Shown here: piece by piece, positions 1 to 7,915 of the stretch
Numbering within the stretch: position 1 is the stretch's first letter
How the letters are laid out: the number at the start of each line of letters is the position of its first letter
Assembly (NCBI RefSeq): GCF_010915725.1
Contig: NZ_JAAIJR010000056.1
Coordinates: 1 to 33,857 of the forward strand
DNA from: Thiorhodococcus mannitoliphagus
Lineage (GTDB): Bacteria > Pseudomonadota > Gammaproteobacteria > Chromatiales > Chromatiaceae
Direction of reading: 5' to 3'
DNA: 33,857 nt
Made by a program: the position numbers and the translations under genes
Notes under the pieces: generated by a model
The model's database searches: none
What the model saw: only the letters and a program-made list of their open reading frames with translations
Told to the model about the DNA's origin: nothing

Positions 1-198
1 CTGCTCCGCTCGCAGGACGGCTTCACGTAACATCCCGTCCCGGATCTTCTGCTTGCGCGCGAAGCGCTCGAACCAAGAAAGCGTCCATCAACAACTTCCC
101 CCCTTTCGCAAAGGGGGGCTAGGGGGGATTTCGGGCGGCATCGCTCGCATCGGGAAACAATTGATGGACACTTTCCAAGCGTTCTTGAAGATCCTCAC
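1..198 (-). pseudogene. RelE/HigB-like toxin gene, 5' end, interrupted by a MITE and cut by the window edge
   Basis: Reading leftward from a GTG at 198, the first eight codons give VRIFKNAW. A 97-bp repeat then intervenes, and the frame resumes at 72 with FERFARKQKIRDGMLREAVL and on to the window edge. Removing the repeat and one copy of its target duplication joins the two parts exactly in frame. The joined N-terminus resembles short RelE/HigB-type toxins, which commonly begin with a WF-RFARK pattern; this assignment is from memory of the family and covers only about 32 residues. As it stands, translation from the GTG enters the repeat and stops at a TGA at its far end, so the gene is presumably dead. 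A TATAAT -10 box (234-239, minus strand) lies upstream. The 3' end and any antitoxin are outside the window. Confidence 0.7.
78..174. mobile_element. MITE-like element R1 (97 bp) with 14-bp inverted ends and 5-bp target duplication
   Basis: The ends are AAAGCGTCCATCAA (78-91) and TTGATGGACACTTT (161-174), inverted repeats with one mismatch. CCAAG stands directly outside both ends (73-77 and 175-179), the target-site duplication expected of transposition. Inside, CCCCCCTTT-CGC-AAAGGGGGG forms a perfect hairpin near 98-118. There is no transposase gene, so it would be moved by another element's enzyme. A close full copy is at 20771-20866 and a left half at 20649-20702. I cannot assign the IS family that mobilises it. 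Confidence 0.85.
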
Positions 199-688
199 GT
201 GCTCTTGCACTCCGACGCTGTATCACACTAAGTATTATATCATCGAGTCGAAACAATCACCTCCGCTAAGATCCAGGCGCTCGTCAGCGCCACGGCAGAA
301 TGATTGGCAGAGAATCTGACCTGCTATCAGATGCATTGGGTTCGGTAGGATCTTGATGCTGCTAGCTAATCCGGAGCGGATCCGACGATGCTCTAGCGTC
401 CGGTTCCCAGTCGATTCCAGCCGTCGAAGCAGTCGGCGCTCAGTGTCAGCAACGGGTCGTGACTTGTCACCCGCGAAACGAAAGGGAGTTGCCGCTATCA
501 GGATCTATGTGAAGCTTCACATAACAGGATGGTGCGGACGCCGAGTGCGGAAGGCGCGGCGGCCGCATAATGGCACTCCGCGGTCGAACACCGTTGCAAG
601 TCCAACCTCACCCAGGGATCAACAGCGCCGGAGGGGAGGCCGGCGAATTTTAGAAGATCACGATGAAATCGTGTTGAAAACAAGCCGG
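199..688. other. 490-bp stretch without a convincing gene
   Basis: Open frames here have no recognisable product, no good ribosome-binding sites and look like frames kept open by high GC. The part near 199-260 is more AT-rich and holds the TATAAT box of the interrupted toxin gene. A perfect 18-bp palindrome sits at 506-523. No tRNA or clear terminator was seen downstream of folA. Confidence 0.6.
506..523. promoter_or_regulatory. Perfect 18-bp palindrome, possible operator
   Basis: TATGTGAAGCTTCACATA is a perfect palindrome. Its TGTGA-N4-TCACA core recalls CRP/FNR-family half-sites, but the spacer is 4 rather than the usual 6 bp, so it is not a canonical CRP site. No adjacent start codon or clear promoter explains it. 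It may be an operator for a gene now lost, or a protein-binding site of another family. Confidence 0.35.
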
Positions 689-1171
689 CTAAGGCAACCG
701 CTCCAGCTCGATGAAGCTCATCGCGAAGGCATTGCGGTCATCGCTCGGACGCAGCTCGCGGCTGACCTCCCGCCAAGCGTCGCGATCCCATTCCGGAAAG
801 TAGGTATCTCCCTCGGCTTGGGTGTGGACCAAGGTGAGATGGAAGCGGGTCGCGAACGGCATCGCCTCGGTGTAGAGTGATGCCCCGCCCACAATCATCA
901 GCTCGCCCTCGCCCGCCGCCTCGGCGATTGCCGCCTCGAGCGAGGACAATACCAAACAGCCCTCGGCGCGAAAGCCTGGATCCCGTGTGAGGACCAGGTG
1001 CCGCCGTCGTGGCAGCAATCCCGGCAGAGACTCCCAGGTCTTACGCCCCATGACGATGGACTTATCCAGCGTCAACTGGCGGAAATGCGCAAGATCCGCC
1101 GGCAGCCGCCACGGCAGCGCATTGGCGCGGCCGATGACCCCGTTGTCGGCAATGGCCGCGACGACGGACAA
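689..1171 (-). CDS. folA: Dihydrofolate reductase
   Basis: Reduces dihydrofolate to tetrahydrofolate with NADPH; cytosolic. The N-terminal strand SVVAAIADNGVIG is followed by LPWRLPADLAHF, which contains the acidic residue that protonates the substrate, then the NADPH-binding VMGRKTWESLP and IVGGASLY, and a C-terminal HTQAEGDTYFP. The start is ambiguous. I chose TTG at 1171, which gives 160 aa, the usual length for bacterial FolA, and puts the start in the family position with GGAG about 11 nt upstream. A GTG at 1210 (173 aa) is the alternative. It follows rsfS by about 56 bp on the same strand and probably shares its transcript. It is the last gene of the minus-strand block before the repeat-rich left edge. 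Confidence 0.93.
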   Translation of the reverse strand: MSVVAAIADNGVIGRANALPWRLPADLAHFRQLTLDKSIVMGRKTWESLPGLLPRRRHLVLTRDPGFRAEGCLVLSSLEAAIAEAAGEGELMIVGGASLYTEAMPFATRFHLTLVHTQAEGDTYFPEWDRDAWREVSRELRPSDDRNAFAMSFIELERLP

Positions 1172-1227
1172 GCTCGGCCGCGCTCCGTCCCCGAGAGACT
1201 GCTTCTGCACCAACAAGAAGGCGCGGC

Positions 1228-1584
1228 TCAGGCCGAGTGAGACGCCAGCGTCGACACGACGGAGGGTGCCGACCAAAGACGCTCGAGATTGTAGAAGTCG
1301 CGCACCTTGGGAAGCATGACGTGCACGACCACGCCGTTCAGGTCCACGAGAGCCCACTCGCCCTCGGCCAAGCCTTCCGTGCCGAGCGGTACCTCTCCAG
1401 CCTCTTTAGAGCGGAAAGCGACGGTCTCGGCAATCGCCTTCACGTGCCGGTCCGAGGTTCCGGATGCTACGATCATGAAATCCGTCACCGCGGTTTTCCC
1501 CCGAACGTCCATGACCTCGACATCACGGGCCTTCATATCGGCCAGGGTGTCTAGGACCAACTGACGAAGCTTCTCAAGCTGCAT
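1228..1584 (-). CDS. rsfS: Ribosomal silencing factor RsfS
   Basis: A 118-aa protein of the RsfS/Iojap (DUF143) family. These bind ribosomal protein uL14 on the large subunit, block subunit joining and so reduce translation in stationary phase or starvation. The body matches the family: TAVTDFMIVASGTSDRHVKA, then an EGLAEGEWALVDLNGVVVHV stretch and a C-terminal RDFYNLERLW. AGGAG lies 6 nt before the ATG. In most gammaproteobacteria rsfS follows nadD and is followed by rlmH; here nadD is about 100 bp upstream as expected, but folA follows instead of rlmH. Confidence 0.95.
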   Translation of the reverse strand: MQLEKLRQLVLDTLADMKARDVEVMDVRGKTAVTDFMIVASGTSDRHVKAIAETVAFRSKEAGEVPLGTEGLAEGEWALVDLNGVVVHVMLPKVRDFYNLERLWSAPSVVSTLASHSA

Positions 1585-1685
1585 GCGCTCTCCTCTACCA
1601 TCGAAAGATTAGACGGGCACGGCCACTGGCCGCATCCATAGATCGCCTTGACGCGGAGTCTGCCGTATCAATCTGGAACGACAGA

Positions 1686-2354
1686 TCAAGACCCGCCAAC
1701 CGTGCTTGACGCGCCGCTCACCACGGGGCCATAGAGCCCTTCACGAGCCATCAACTCCCACACGGCCTCGGGCAAGAGATAGTGAGGGCTGAGTCCGCGG
1801 GTCACGAGATCCCGAATACGGGTCGATGAGATCTCCAATTGCGAGACTTGTTGAAACAGAATCCGACCGCCGGGGGCGGACTCAAGCTCCACTGGGCCGT
1901 CGCTACCCCGCTCCAGATAGAGCTTGCGCAGCGCGGGGCCAGTCGCCGCATCATGTCCAGGACGACGCATCACCACCAAATGCGCAAGCTCGAGGACCTC
2001 AAGCGGCCGATACCAATCAAGGAAGCCATGATAGGCGTCGGCACCGATCATGAGGCACAGCGGGCAGCTAGAGCCAAGATCCCGGCGCAATGACAGCAGC
2101 GTATCGTAGGTGTAAGACCCGCCTTCCCGCTGTAACTCCCGAGGATCGGCCACAAAGCCAGGCTGACCCCGAATCGCCGCCTTCAGCATCGCCAAGCGCA
2201 TTGGCGCGGACGCGATCGGCTGCGGGCGATGAACAGCGACATTGAGCGGCACGAACCTGACCTGCTCCAGCCCGAGCCCTTGAAGGACCTCCAAGGCTGG
2301 GCGGAGATGTCCGAAATGGATGGGATCGAAGGTGCCGCCGTAGATGCCGATCAT
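1686..2354 (-). CDS. nadD: Nicotinate-nucleotide adenylyltransferase
   Basis: Transfers AMP from ATP to nicotinate mononucleotide, giving deamido-NAD in the NAD synthesis pathway. The 222-aa product starts exactly at the family N-terminus, with the nucleotide-binding GGTFDPIHFGH (HxGH signature) and the C-terminal ISSTRIRDLV motif that completes the active site. The upstream ribosome-binding site is weak. It lies downstream of the sqr gene pair and a terminator-like hairpin at 2671-2698, so nadD-rsfS-folA may have their own promoter in 2355-2670. Confidence 0.95.
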   Translation of the reverse strand: MIGIYGGTFDPIHFGHLRPALEVLQGLGLEQVRFVPLNVAVHRPQPIASAPMRLAMLKAAIRGQPGFVADPRELQREGGSYTYDTLLSLRRDLGSSCPLCLMIGADAYHGFLDWYRPLEVLELAHLVVMRRPGHDAATGPALRKLYLERGSDGPVELESAPGGRILFQQVSQLEISSTRIRDLVTRGLSPHYLLPEAVWELMAREGLYGPVVSGASSTVGGS

Positions 2355-2750
2355 CGGTCGAAGCGAGACCCATCCCGCGCAGAGATCACTAGGCGGGATT
2401 GCGGCGAGGGCATCAGTAAGGAAGGCCGCTCGACGGAAATCAGCTCATCGCGGCGGTGGCATGGCGCATCCGTCAACGAAAGCCGCTCGCGCTCAAGCCT
2501 CGGAAGTCGTGCTGGGAGCAAAGTCTCCTTGTCCGGTCCGGCAAGCCTTTTGGTATCAATAGTGGAGACGGTAGCAGAATTCTCCGCAATTGTCCCCGCA
2601 CTTTGACGCCGGCCGAACAGCCGCTCAACAGGACGGAGGCGCGACAATTCCACTGAACTCTAAGGAGACGAGGCCGCATGGCGGTGTCCATGCGGCCTGG
2701 CAAGAGGCTGTGCACTTGGGACCACAGAGGCGCCCCAAGGCCCTCGTCCG
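2355..2750. other. 396-bp gap between the sqr companion gene and nadD
   Basis: A terminator-like hairpin (2671-2698) lies in the upstream half. A 100-codon open frame on the minus strand ends in ATGA overlap with the nadD start, but its Arg/Ser-rich composition and lack of a recognisable domain make it doubtful. The region presumably carries the nadD promoter, although I could not pick out convincing -35/-10 boxes. Confidence 0.5.
2671..2698 (-). terminator. Hairpin downstream of the sqr gene pair
   Basis: AGGCCGCATGG and CCATGCGGCCT form a perfect 11-bp stem with a 6-nt loop, about 50 bp beyond the stop of the 52-aa gene. On the minus strand it is followed by a pyrimidine-rich but not U-only stretch, so termination strength is uncertain. 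Confidence 0.55.
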
Positions 2751-2909
2751 TCAGTTGTGAGACTTCAGCAGGAGCTTGAGGATCTTGAAGTTGATGATCC
2801 AGAAGCGAAAGAACTGCCAGATCATGGATCTACGCATGTATCTGGTGAAACCGGTCGGAACCGGCGGGTAGTAGGCCTGCTGATAGGGCTCTTTATTTTT
2901 GACTGCCAT
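2751..2909 (-). CDS. 52-aa hypothetical protein, companion of the sulfide:quinone oxidoreductase
   Basis: I do not recognise a named family. The product begins MAVKNKEPYQQAYYPPVPTG, a Tyr/Pro-rich segment, and ends in a basic, aromatic and hydrophobic stretch (SMIWQFFRFWIINFKILKLL) that looks like an amphipathic or membrane-inserting helix. The start is fixed by a strong AGGAAGAGG box 4-12 nt before the ATG; an upstream ATG at 2951 lacks this. It lies about 40 bp after the sqr stop on the same strand, before a terminator-like hairpin, so the two are probably one transcript. A membrane-anchoring or accessory role for the SQR is inference only. Confidence 0.75.
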   Translation of the reverse strand: MAVKNKEPYQQAYYPPVPTGFTRYMRRSMIWQFFRFWIINFKILKLLLKSHN

Positions 2910-2947
2910 CGTCCTCTTCCTCTTATGGTCTTGAATATGGAATCGAA

Positions 2948-4405
2948 TCAATCAGGAAGAATCGACCAACCCGGCCGCAGCTTCGCCTGATAGATGAAGA
3001 CATGGTGAAGAATGTACTTCATCCAATGGCCAGCAAGCCCGATCTCACCAAAGGTCAGATCCATGTCGCGACCATATTCGGGGTAGGTTTCATAGTCCGG
3101 CACCACGGGGAAGACCGTCATGGTCGCAGCAGTCCCCTTGAAGATATCCGATCCCGTCGAAGCGACACAGGCCGCGCCCATCTCCGCCATAGAAGCCGTA
3201 TGGGTCGGCGCTGAGGCGCCCGCCAGCATGTCGCGAATACTCTCCGCAACGGCCTTACCGATGGTCGCCGAAGGCATGCCCGTGCGCGGCGGCGTGGGAC
3301 TGATCTGGGTTCCGCTCGGGCTTTTCATCACCTTGCTGATCGGGTGAGGCGGTGCGAACGCGATCCCAACGGCGAACATGTTCTTATACTTGGGCGTTTG
3401 GTAGGTCTTGGGCCAATCGTGCTTGCTCCAATCCTCGAACGGCTTGGGATTATAGTCGGCGTCGACCTTCATGAAGCCGTTGGGCGCGAAGACCTCGCTC
3501 GTGATGTCATCACCCGCCTTGCTGAAGGCCTTGAGTCCAACGCCGGCAAAAGGCGGGATCAGCATGGAGAAGTCGAACTCCAGCTCGTGCTCTGATCCGT
3601 CCAGGAGTTCATAGTGAATCTTGCCGGGCTCGACCTTGCTGACGTGAGCACGGGTAATCCACTCGATGCCACGCTCGACCATGAGCGATTCCGCGAACAC
3701 CTTGCCGTTGGTCAGATAACCGCCACGCGTGATGTGAACGCCGCCCATGCCGAAGTCGCCGAGTTCGAACTCGTTGCTGATCCAGACAAGCCTGGCCAGG
3801 TCGCGCACACCGGCCTCACGGACCGCATGATCGACGTTATAGATGTACTCGAAGGCCGCACCTTGGCAGGTGCACATGCCATGTCCAGTGCCGACGACGA
3901 AGGTCTTGCGCTCACCGCGCTTCATCGCCTCGATGCACGCTTGGAGCTTCTCGTTAGCCTCGAGCGCATGCCCCGGCGTACAGACCGACTGGCTGTAGCC
4001 GTTCTCTGGCCCGAGACCTGGTGTCGCGCCGAAATTGAGCTTCGGCCCGGTCGCGTTGACGAGGAAGTCGTACTCCAAGTTTGCGGTCTGCCCGGCACGC
4101 GCGGAGTCCGTATATTCGACGGTGACGAAGGGCTTCTCAGTGTCCGCACCACCCTCCGGGTTGATCGAGACCGCCCGCGCCTGATGGAAGGCGACGTTGA
4201 TCTTCTTGTAGACGGGCGCCAGCTCGAAGGTCACTTGAGACTCGGTCATCTCGCCCACGCCGACCCAAATATTGGATGGAACCCAGTTCCATTTGGCGTT
4301 GGGCGAGACGACGATCACCTCGTGTTTTTTTCCGATCCATTTGCCCAGGTACCTGGCCACGGTGTGGCCGGAAATGCCTGCGCCAAGAATGACGACTCGT
4401 GCCAT
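2948..4405 (-). CDS. sqr: Sulfide:quinone oxidoreductase family flavoprotein
   Basis: SQRs are FAD enzymes on the membrane face that oxidise sulfide to polysulfide/sulfur and pass electrons to quinone. The 485-aa product opens with the dinucleotide-binding VVILGAGISGHTVAR, has a second nucleotide-binding segment near 170-178 (FVVGTGHGMC), and carries Cys142, Cys178, Cys180 and Cys413 as candidate redox cysteines. The C-terminal GHWMKYILHHVFIYQ is amphipathic, as in monotopic SQRs. The ATG at 4405 has GGAG 7 nt upstream and starts right at the FAD motif; a longer frame upstream is not needed. The gene sits between proA and nadD, interrupting a housekeeping block. Which SQR type it is (SqrD- or SqrF-like), or whether it is a related flavocytochrome-like oxidoreductase, needs a tree. 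Confidence 0.85.
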   Translation of the reverse strand: MARVVILGAGISGHTVARYLGKWIGKKHEVIVVSPNAKWNWVPSNIWVGVGEMTESQVTFELAPVYKKINVAFHQARAVSINPEGGADTEKPFVTVEYTDSARAGQTANLEYDFLVNATGPKLNFGATPGLGPENGYSQSVCTPGHALEANEKLQACIEAMKRGERKTFVVGTGHGMCTCQGAAFEYIYNVDHAVREAGVRDLARLVWISNEFELGDFGMGGVHITRGGYLTNGKVFAESLMVERGIEWITRAHVSKVEPGKIHYELLDGSEHELEFDFSMLIPPFAGVGLKAFSKAGDDITSEVFAPNGFMKVDADYNPKPFEDWSKHDWPKTYQTPKYKNMFAVGIAFAPPHPISKVMKSPSGTQISPTPPRTGMPSATIGKAVAESIRDMLAGASAPTHTASMAEMGAACVASTGSDIFKGTAATMTVFPVVPDYETYPEYGRDMDLTFGEIGLAGHWMKYILHHVFIYQAKLRPGWSILPD

Positions 4406-4567
4406 ACAAAAACTCCATATTGGATTGAGCTTTAGATACACACCAACGAGGATCCAGCCCGACCTCGGATTGAATCCCTGCAGTCGATCATTCTTAACAG
4501 GGGGACTGACAATTGTCGAGGACCAACCACCCTCGAGTGTGCCTTGTATTAGAGCGCACAACCAGAC

Positions 4568-5842
4568 TCAGGTTCTGATCTCGCCATCCCCCAGCACAAC
4601 GAACTTGACGGATGTCAGACCCTCGAGCCCCACTGGACCACGGGCGTGGAACTTGTCGGTGCTGATCCCGATCTCAGCGCCCAGCCCATACTCGAATCCA
4701 TCCGCGAAACGGGTGGACGCGTTGACCATGACGGAACTCGAATCCACCTCTCGCAGGAAGCGCCGGGCGCGCGTGTAGCTCTCGGTGACAATGGATTCGG
4801 TGTGACCAGAGCTGTGGGCGGCGATGTGGTCCATGGCCTCGTCCAGACCCTCGACGATCCGGACCGAGAGAATCGGCGCGAGGTATTCCGTGTCCCAGTC
4901 CTCAGCGGTCGCCGGGACGGCCTCCGGCAAGAGCCCGCAAGTGCGTGGACAACCGCGCAGCTCGACGCCCTTCTCCGCATAGGCCGCTGCCAACCTGGGC
5001 AGGATCTTCTCGGCCACAGCCGCATCCACCAACAGCGTCTCCATGGTGTTGCAGGTCCCGTAGCGCTGCGTCTTGGCGTTGAGCGCAACCTGGAAGGCCT
5101 TTTCGAGGTCTGCATCGGCGTCGATGTAGACATGACAGATGCCATCCAGGTGCTTGATGACCGGCACACGCGCGTCGCGACTGATCCGCTCGATCAGGCC
5201 CTTGCCCCCGCGCGGGATGATGACGTCGATCGACTCCGGCATGGTGATCATGGCACCGACCGCGGCACGGTCCGTCGTCGCGACCACCTGGACGGCTTCG
5301 GCGGGCAGTCCAGCCTCGACCAGACCACGCTGAATGCAGGACGCGATCGCCTGGTTCGAGGCGAGGGCCTCGGACCCGCCACGGAGCAGGGTCGCGTTTC
5401 CTGATTTCAGACAGAGCGCAGCGGCATCCGCCGTCACATTGGGACGCGATTCGTAGATGATGCCAACCACACCCAGAGGCACCCGCATGCGCCCGACCTG
5501 GATCCCCGAAGGCCGGGCGTTGAGATCGAAGATCGCACCGACCGGGTCTGGCAGCGCCGCGATCTGACGCAGACCCTCGATCATGGCATCGATCCGCCCG
5601 GGGGTGAGTTCCAACCGATCCAGCAACGCCGCATCGAGTCCCTTGGCCACGCCAGCTTCGAGGTCGCGCGCATTGGCCTCGGCCAGCTGCGACCGGCCCG
5701 CATCCAAGAACTCCGCGATCTTCAGCAAGGCGGCGTTCTTCTCGCCCGTGCTAGCCCGCGCAAGGCGACGTGAGGCCGCGCGCGCCTGTCGTCCAAGATC
5801 CGCCATGTAGGCGGCGACATCAGTGATCTTGTTGTCACTCAT
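4568..5842 (-). CDS. proA: Gamma-glutamyl phosphate reductase
   Basis: Second step of proline synthesis: NADPH-dependent reduction of gamma-glutamyl phosphate to glutamate semialdehyde. The 424-aa length is typical for the family (about 417). It shows the ALDH-superfamily signatures: [16 protein letters not shown] (122-137), [18 protein letters not shown], and [13 protein letters not shown] with catalytic Cys264. The C-terminal [20 protein letters not shown] is characteristic of ProA. The ribosome-binding site is weak. Two 16-bp near-direct repeats stand just upstream (5849-5881). proB is not in the window. Confidence 0.97.
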   Translation of the reverse strand: MSDNKITDVAAYMADLGRQARAASRRLARASTGEKNAALLKIAEFLDAGRSQLAEANARDLEAGVAKGLDAALLDRLELTPGRIDAMIEGLRQIAALPDPVGAIFDLNARPSGIQVGRMRVPLGVVGIIYESRPNVTADAAALCLKSGNATLLRGGSEALASNQAIASCIQRGLVEAGLPAEAVQVVATTDRAAVGAMITMPESIDVIIPRGGKGLIERISRDARVPVIKHLDGICHVYIDADADLEKAFQVALNAKTQRYGTCNTMETLLVDAAVAEKILPRLAAAYAEKGVELRGCPRTCGLLPEAVPATAEDWDTEYLAPILSVRIVEGLDEAMDHIAAHSSGHTESIVTESYTRARRFLREVDSSSVMVNASTRFADGFEYGLGAEIGISTDKFHARGPVGLEGLTSVKFVVLGDGEIRT

Positions 5843-5848
5843 CTGAAG

Positions 5849-5881
5849 AACCTGTCAATCTGAGAAACCTGCCAATCTGAA
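5849..5881. repeat. Short tandem repeat upstream of proA
   Basis: Two copies of AACCTGYCAATCTGA(G/A), at 5849-5864 and 5866-5881, stand just before the proA start codon. They differ at two positions. No function is evident; it may be a local slippage duplication affecting the leader. Confidence 0.6.
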
Positions 5882-5893
5882 AAAACGCTCGAA

Positions 5894-6103
5894 TCACCGA
5901 GGCGCAAGCCCCGCGAAGCAATCCACGGCCTCGATCATCTCTTCGCCCAACAAGGCCGAGGTCGCATGCAGCACGGACGCCTCTGCTCGACGAACAGACC
6001 GAAAGCGCCACACCCGGCGTCGATCGTCGAAATCACCGGTGGACAAGCGAGCGCCAAGTCCAGTGAATCCCGCTCCGGAAATGGCGGACTGCGCCAAGCT
6101 CAC
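5894..6103 (-). CDS. Possible 69-aa hypothetical protein coupled to holA
   Basis: A GTG overlaps the holA stop (TAGTG), the geometry of translational coupling, and an open frame runs 69 codons: VSLAQSAISGAGFTGLGARL through to ending CFAGLAPR. No family is recognised, and the only nearby box is a weak AGGC. In other gammaproteobacteria nothing consistent lies between holA and proA. It could equally be a chance frame in GC-rich intergenic DNA. Confidence 0.3.
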   Translation of the reverse strand: MSLAQSAISGAGFTGLGARLSTGDFDDRRRVWRFRSVRRAEASVLHATSALLGEEMIEAVDCFAGLAPR

Positions 6104-7146
6104 TAGCCTGCCGCCGCGCCTCTCCGGGCTGGCGGAGGCGGCGCACCCGTGCACAGGCAATCCGCAATCACGGCCAATTGGTGCCACGGATCTTGGCGAG
6201 ACAGACCCTTGATGGTCAGATCGACCTCGGCGCACTGCTGAAGCAGCCGCCGCAAAGTGCTCAAAGGCAGTCGGCGCAGCGCCGTCTCGATGCCCTGTTG
6301 TCGCATCTTGGGAACCCTGTGGCTGGCGAAGACCTGACTCAGCGAGGCCCGGCGCGCAGCCGCACCAGCGGCATCCGCCAACATTCGAATCTCGCGCGCA
6401 AGGACCCAGAGGACCAAGACGTCTGCCGTGCCCTCACCGCGAAGGACGGAGAGCACGCGGTGCGCGCGGGCGCGATCACCGCAGACCGCCGCATCGGTCA
6501 AGGCGAAGAGATCGAAACGAGCACTATCGGCCAAATTACCCAAGAGATCATCAAGCCGCAGCGGGCCGGGCTCATGCAGCAGCCTGAGCTTCTCGACCTC
6601 TTGCACGCCGGCGAGGAGATTACCCTCCGCCCGCTCGGCGAGCATGGCCGCAACACCCGACTCGGGCGCAAAGCCAGCCGCCTTGAGCCGCTGGTCGAGC
6701 CAGGCTGTTAGCTCCCGCTCCCTGAGCGGCCACACTTGAAGCAGCGCGCCGACGGCCTCGACACGCTTGGCCCACTTGGTGGTGAGGTCCTTGCGCTCGA
6801 GCCCCGGCGCGAGAATCATCAAGAGGTTGTCGGAGCAAGGGCGCTCGCAATACTCACAAATGGCCTCGCTGCCCTCCTTGCCGATCTTCCCATTGCCGAT
6901 GCGTAGCTCGATCAGCTTGCGCTCCGAAAACAACGACATCGACTCGGCGGCGGCCGTTAGCAAGCCCCAGTCGAAGTTGGCCTCGGCATCGAGCACCTCA
7001 CGCTCGTCGAAACCCTCGCGCTTCCCCTTCTCACGAATCAGACGGGCGGCCTCCCCGAACTGGAAGGGCTCGTCCCCACAAAGCAAGTAGAGGGGCGCAA
7101 CACCGGACTTGAGGTGGCCGGAAAGCTGATTGAAGCGCACTTGCAT
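6103..7146 (-). CDS. holA: DNA polymerase III subunit delta
   Basis: The delta subunit of the clamp loader opens the beta sliding clamp during replication. The 347-aa product matches family length (343 in E. coli). Features include the N-terminal VAPLYLLCGDEPFQFGEAA, the MSLFSERKLIELRI segment, the LLMILAPGLERKDLTTKW core and the collar-domain tail. A GAGG box stands about 9 nt before the ATG. Its place after lptE and leuS is the conserved gammaproteobacterial order. Confidence 0.95.
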   Translation of the reverse strand: MQVRFNQLSGHLKSGVAPLYLLCGDEPFQFGEAARLIREKGKREGFDEREVLDAEANFDWGLLTAAAESMSLFSERKLIELRIGNGKIGKEGSEAICEYCERPCSDNLLMILAPGLERKDLTTKWAKRVEAVGALLQVWPLRERELTAWLDQRLKAAGFAPESGVAAMLAERAEGNLLAGVQEVEKLRLLHEPGPLRLDDLLGNLADSARFDLFALTDAAVCGDRARAHRVLSVLRGEGTADVLVLWVLAREIRMLADAAGAAARRASLSQVFASHRVPKMRQQGIETALRRLPLSTLRRLLQQCAEVDLTIKGLSRQDPWHQLAVIADCLCTGAPPPPARRGAAAG

Positions 7147-7191
7147 CGATAGAGACCTCAGTGGAGCCCTTGAGTCGACCAGGATAAAGGC

Positions 7192-7776
7192 TTACTGACC
7201 ACCATCGCCCCCGACCGGGACCAAGACCGCGCGCAGACGCATGAGAATGCGATCGGCCGCATCCGTTGCGAAGTCCTCGTAGATCATCTCTTCCTCGAGC
7301 TGCTTCCCGAGGACCTCGACGTCTGCGTTATCGAAATTGCGCAAGAGATCCATGGTCTGTGGCGGCACGCGTTGCTGACCGCTCGCGTCCAAGGCATCGA
7401 AACGGACGACGTAATGGAGTTCGTACGCCAGGGTCTTGCCGTTCGCGTCCACCGCCGCGACGCGCGATGAGCGCTGCTCGGAGAGGATTCGCAGGATCAG
7501 CCTAGCTTCGCTTCGGTCCTCGGTCAGCCGCACCTTGCTACCAACCAGCAAGTCCTTGATCGCCAAGCGCACGAGCGAGTCGCTAGCGCTCTGGACATAG
7601 AGCGGATTGTATTCCGCCGGAACCTCGACGCTCCCCCGCAGCTGGAAGCCGCAGCCGGCGCAGAGCAGGAGCAGCCCGACAAGCAGCGCGCTGAGCCAAG
7701 CCTCGCGGCGCGTGAAATGGCCCGAGAGCGGGAGTCCCGGCGTCCAGACAGGGGCATCAGAGAAACAAGGACTCAC
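7192..7776 (-). CDS. lptE: LPS-assembly lipoprotein LptE
   Basis: LptE is the outer-membrane lipoprotein that plugs LptD and completes LPS export. The product has a hydrophobic segment (about 29-39) ending in the lipobox-like CAGC, with Cys42 as the lipidated residue, followed by GFQLRG, as in E. coli LptE (GFHLRG). The predicted n-region of 27 residues is unusually long, but no alternative start codon is visible closer to the hydrophobic core, so the ATG at 7776 is kept with some doubt. The rest (194 aa in total) has the two-layer LptE pattern and lies between leuS and holA as expected. Confidence 0.93.
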   Translation of the reverse strand: MSPCFSDAPVWTPGLPLSGHFTRREAWLSALLVGLLLLCAGCGFQLRGSVEVPAEYNPLYVQSASDSLVRLAIKDLLVGSKVRLTEDRSEARLILRILSEQRSSRVAAVDANGKTLAYELHYVVRFDALDASGQQRVPPQTMDLLRNFDNADVEVLGKQLEEEMIYEDFATDAADRILMRLRAVLVPVGGDGGQ

Positions 7777-7915
7777 CGGCCCCCTCCAGATATCTCACTA
7801 GCGTCAAAGGCCGCAAACGGCGTGCAGCCACGGCTCCATCGCCGTCCGACCACCGCGCTAGCAGCCTTCGCAAGCGGCCGAGCTTGGCGCATGCGCATTG
7901 CGCTGCGCATCTCGC

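Noticed and set aside
78-174. A transcription terminator instead of a mobile element
   Set aside because: The internal hairpin is terminator-like, but the target duplication and in-frame rejoining of the toxin gene show an insertion.
353-880. 175-codon plus-strand open frame at the left side
   Set aside because: Overlaps folA on the opposite strand over much of its length, Arg/Ser-rich, no domain and no ribosome-binding site.
2351-2653. 100-codon minus-strand frame ending in ATGA overlap with nadD
   Set aside because: The overlap is suggestive, but composition is Arg/Ser/Leu-rich with no recognised family and no ribosome-binding site; kept only as a note.
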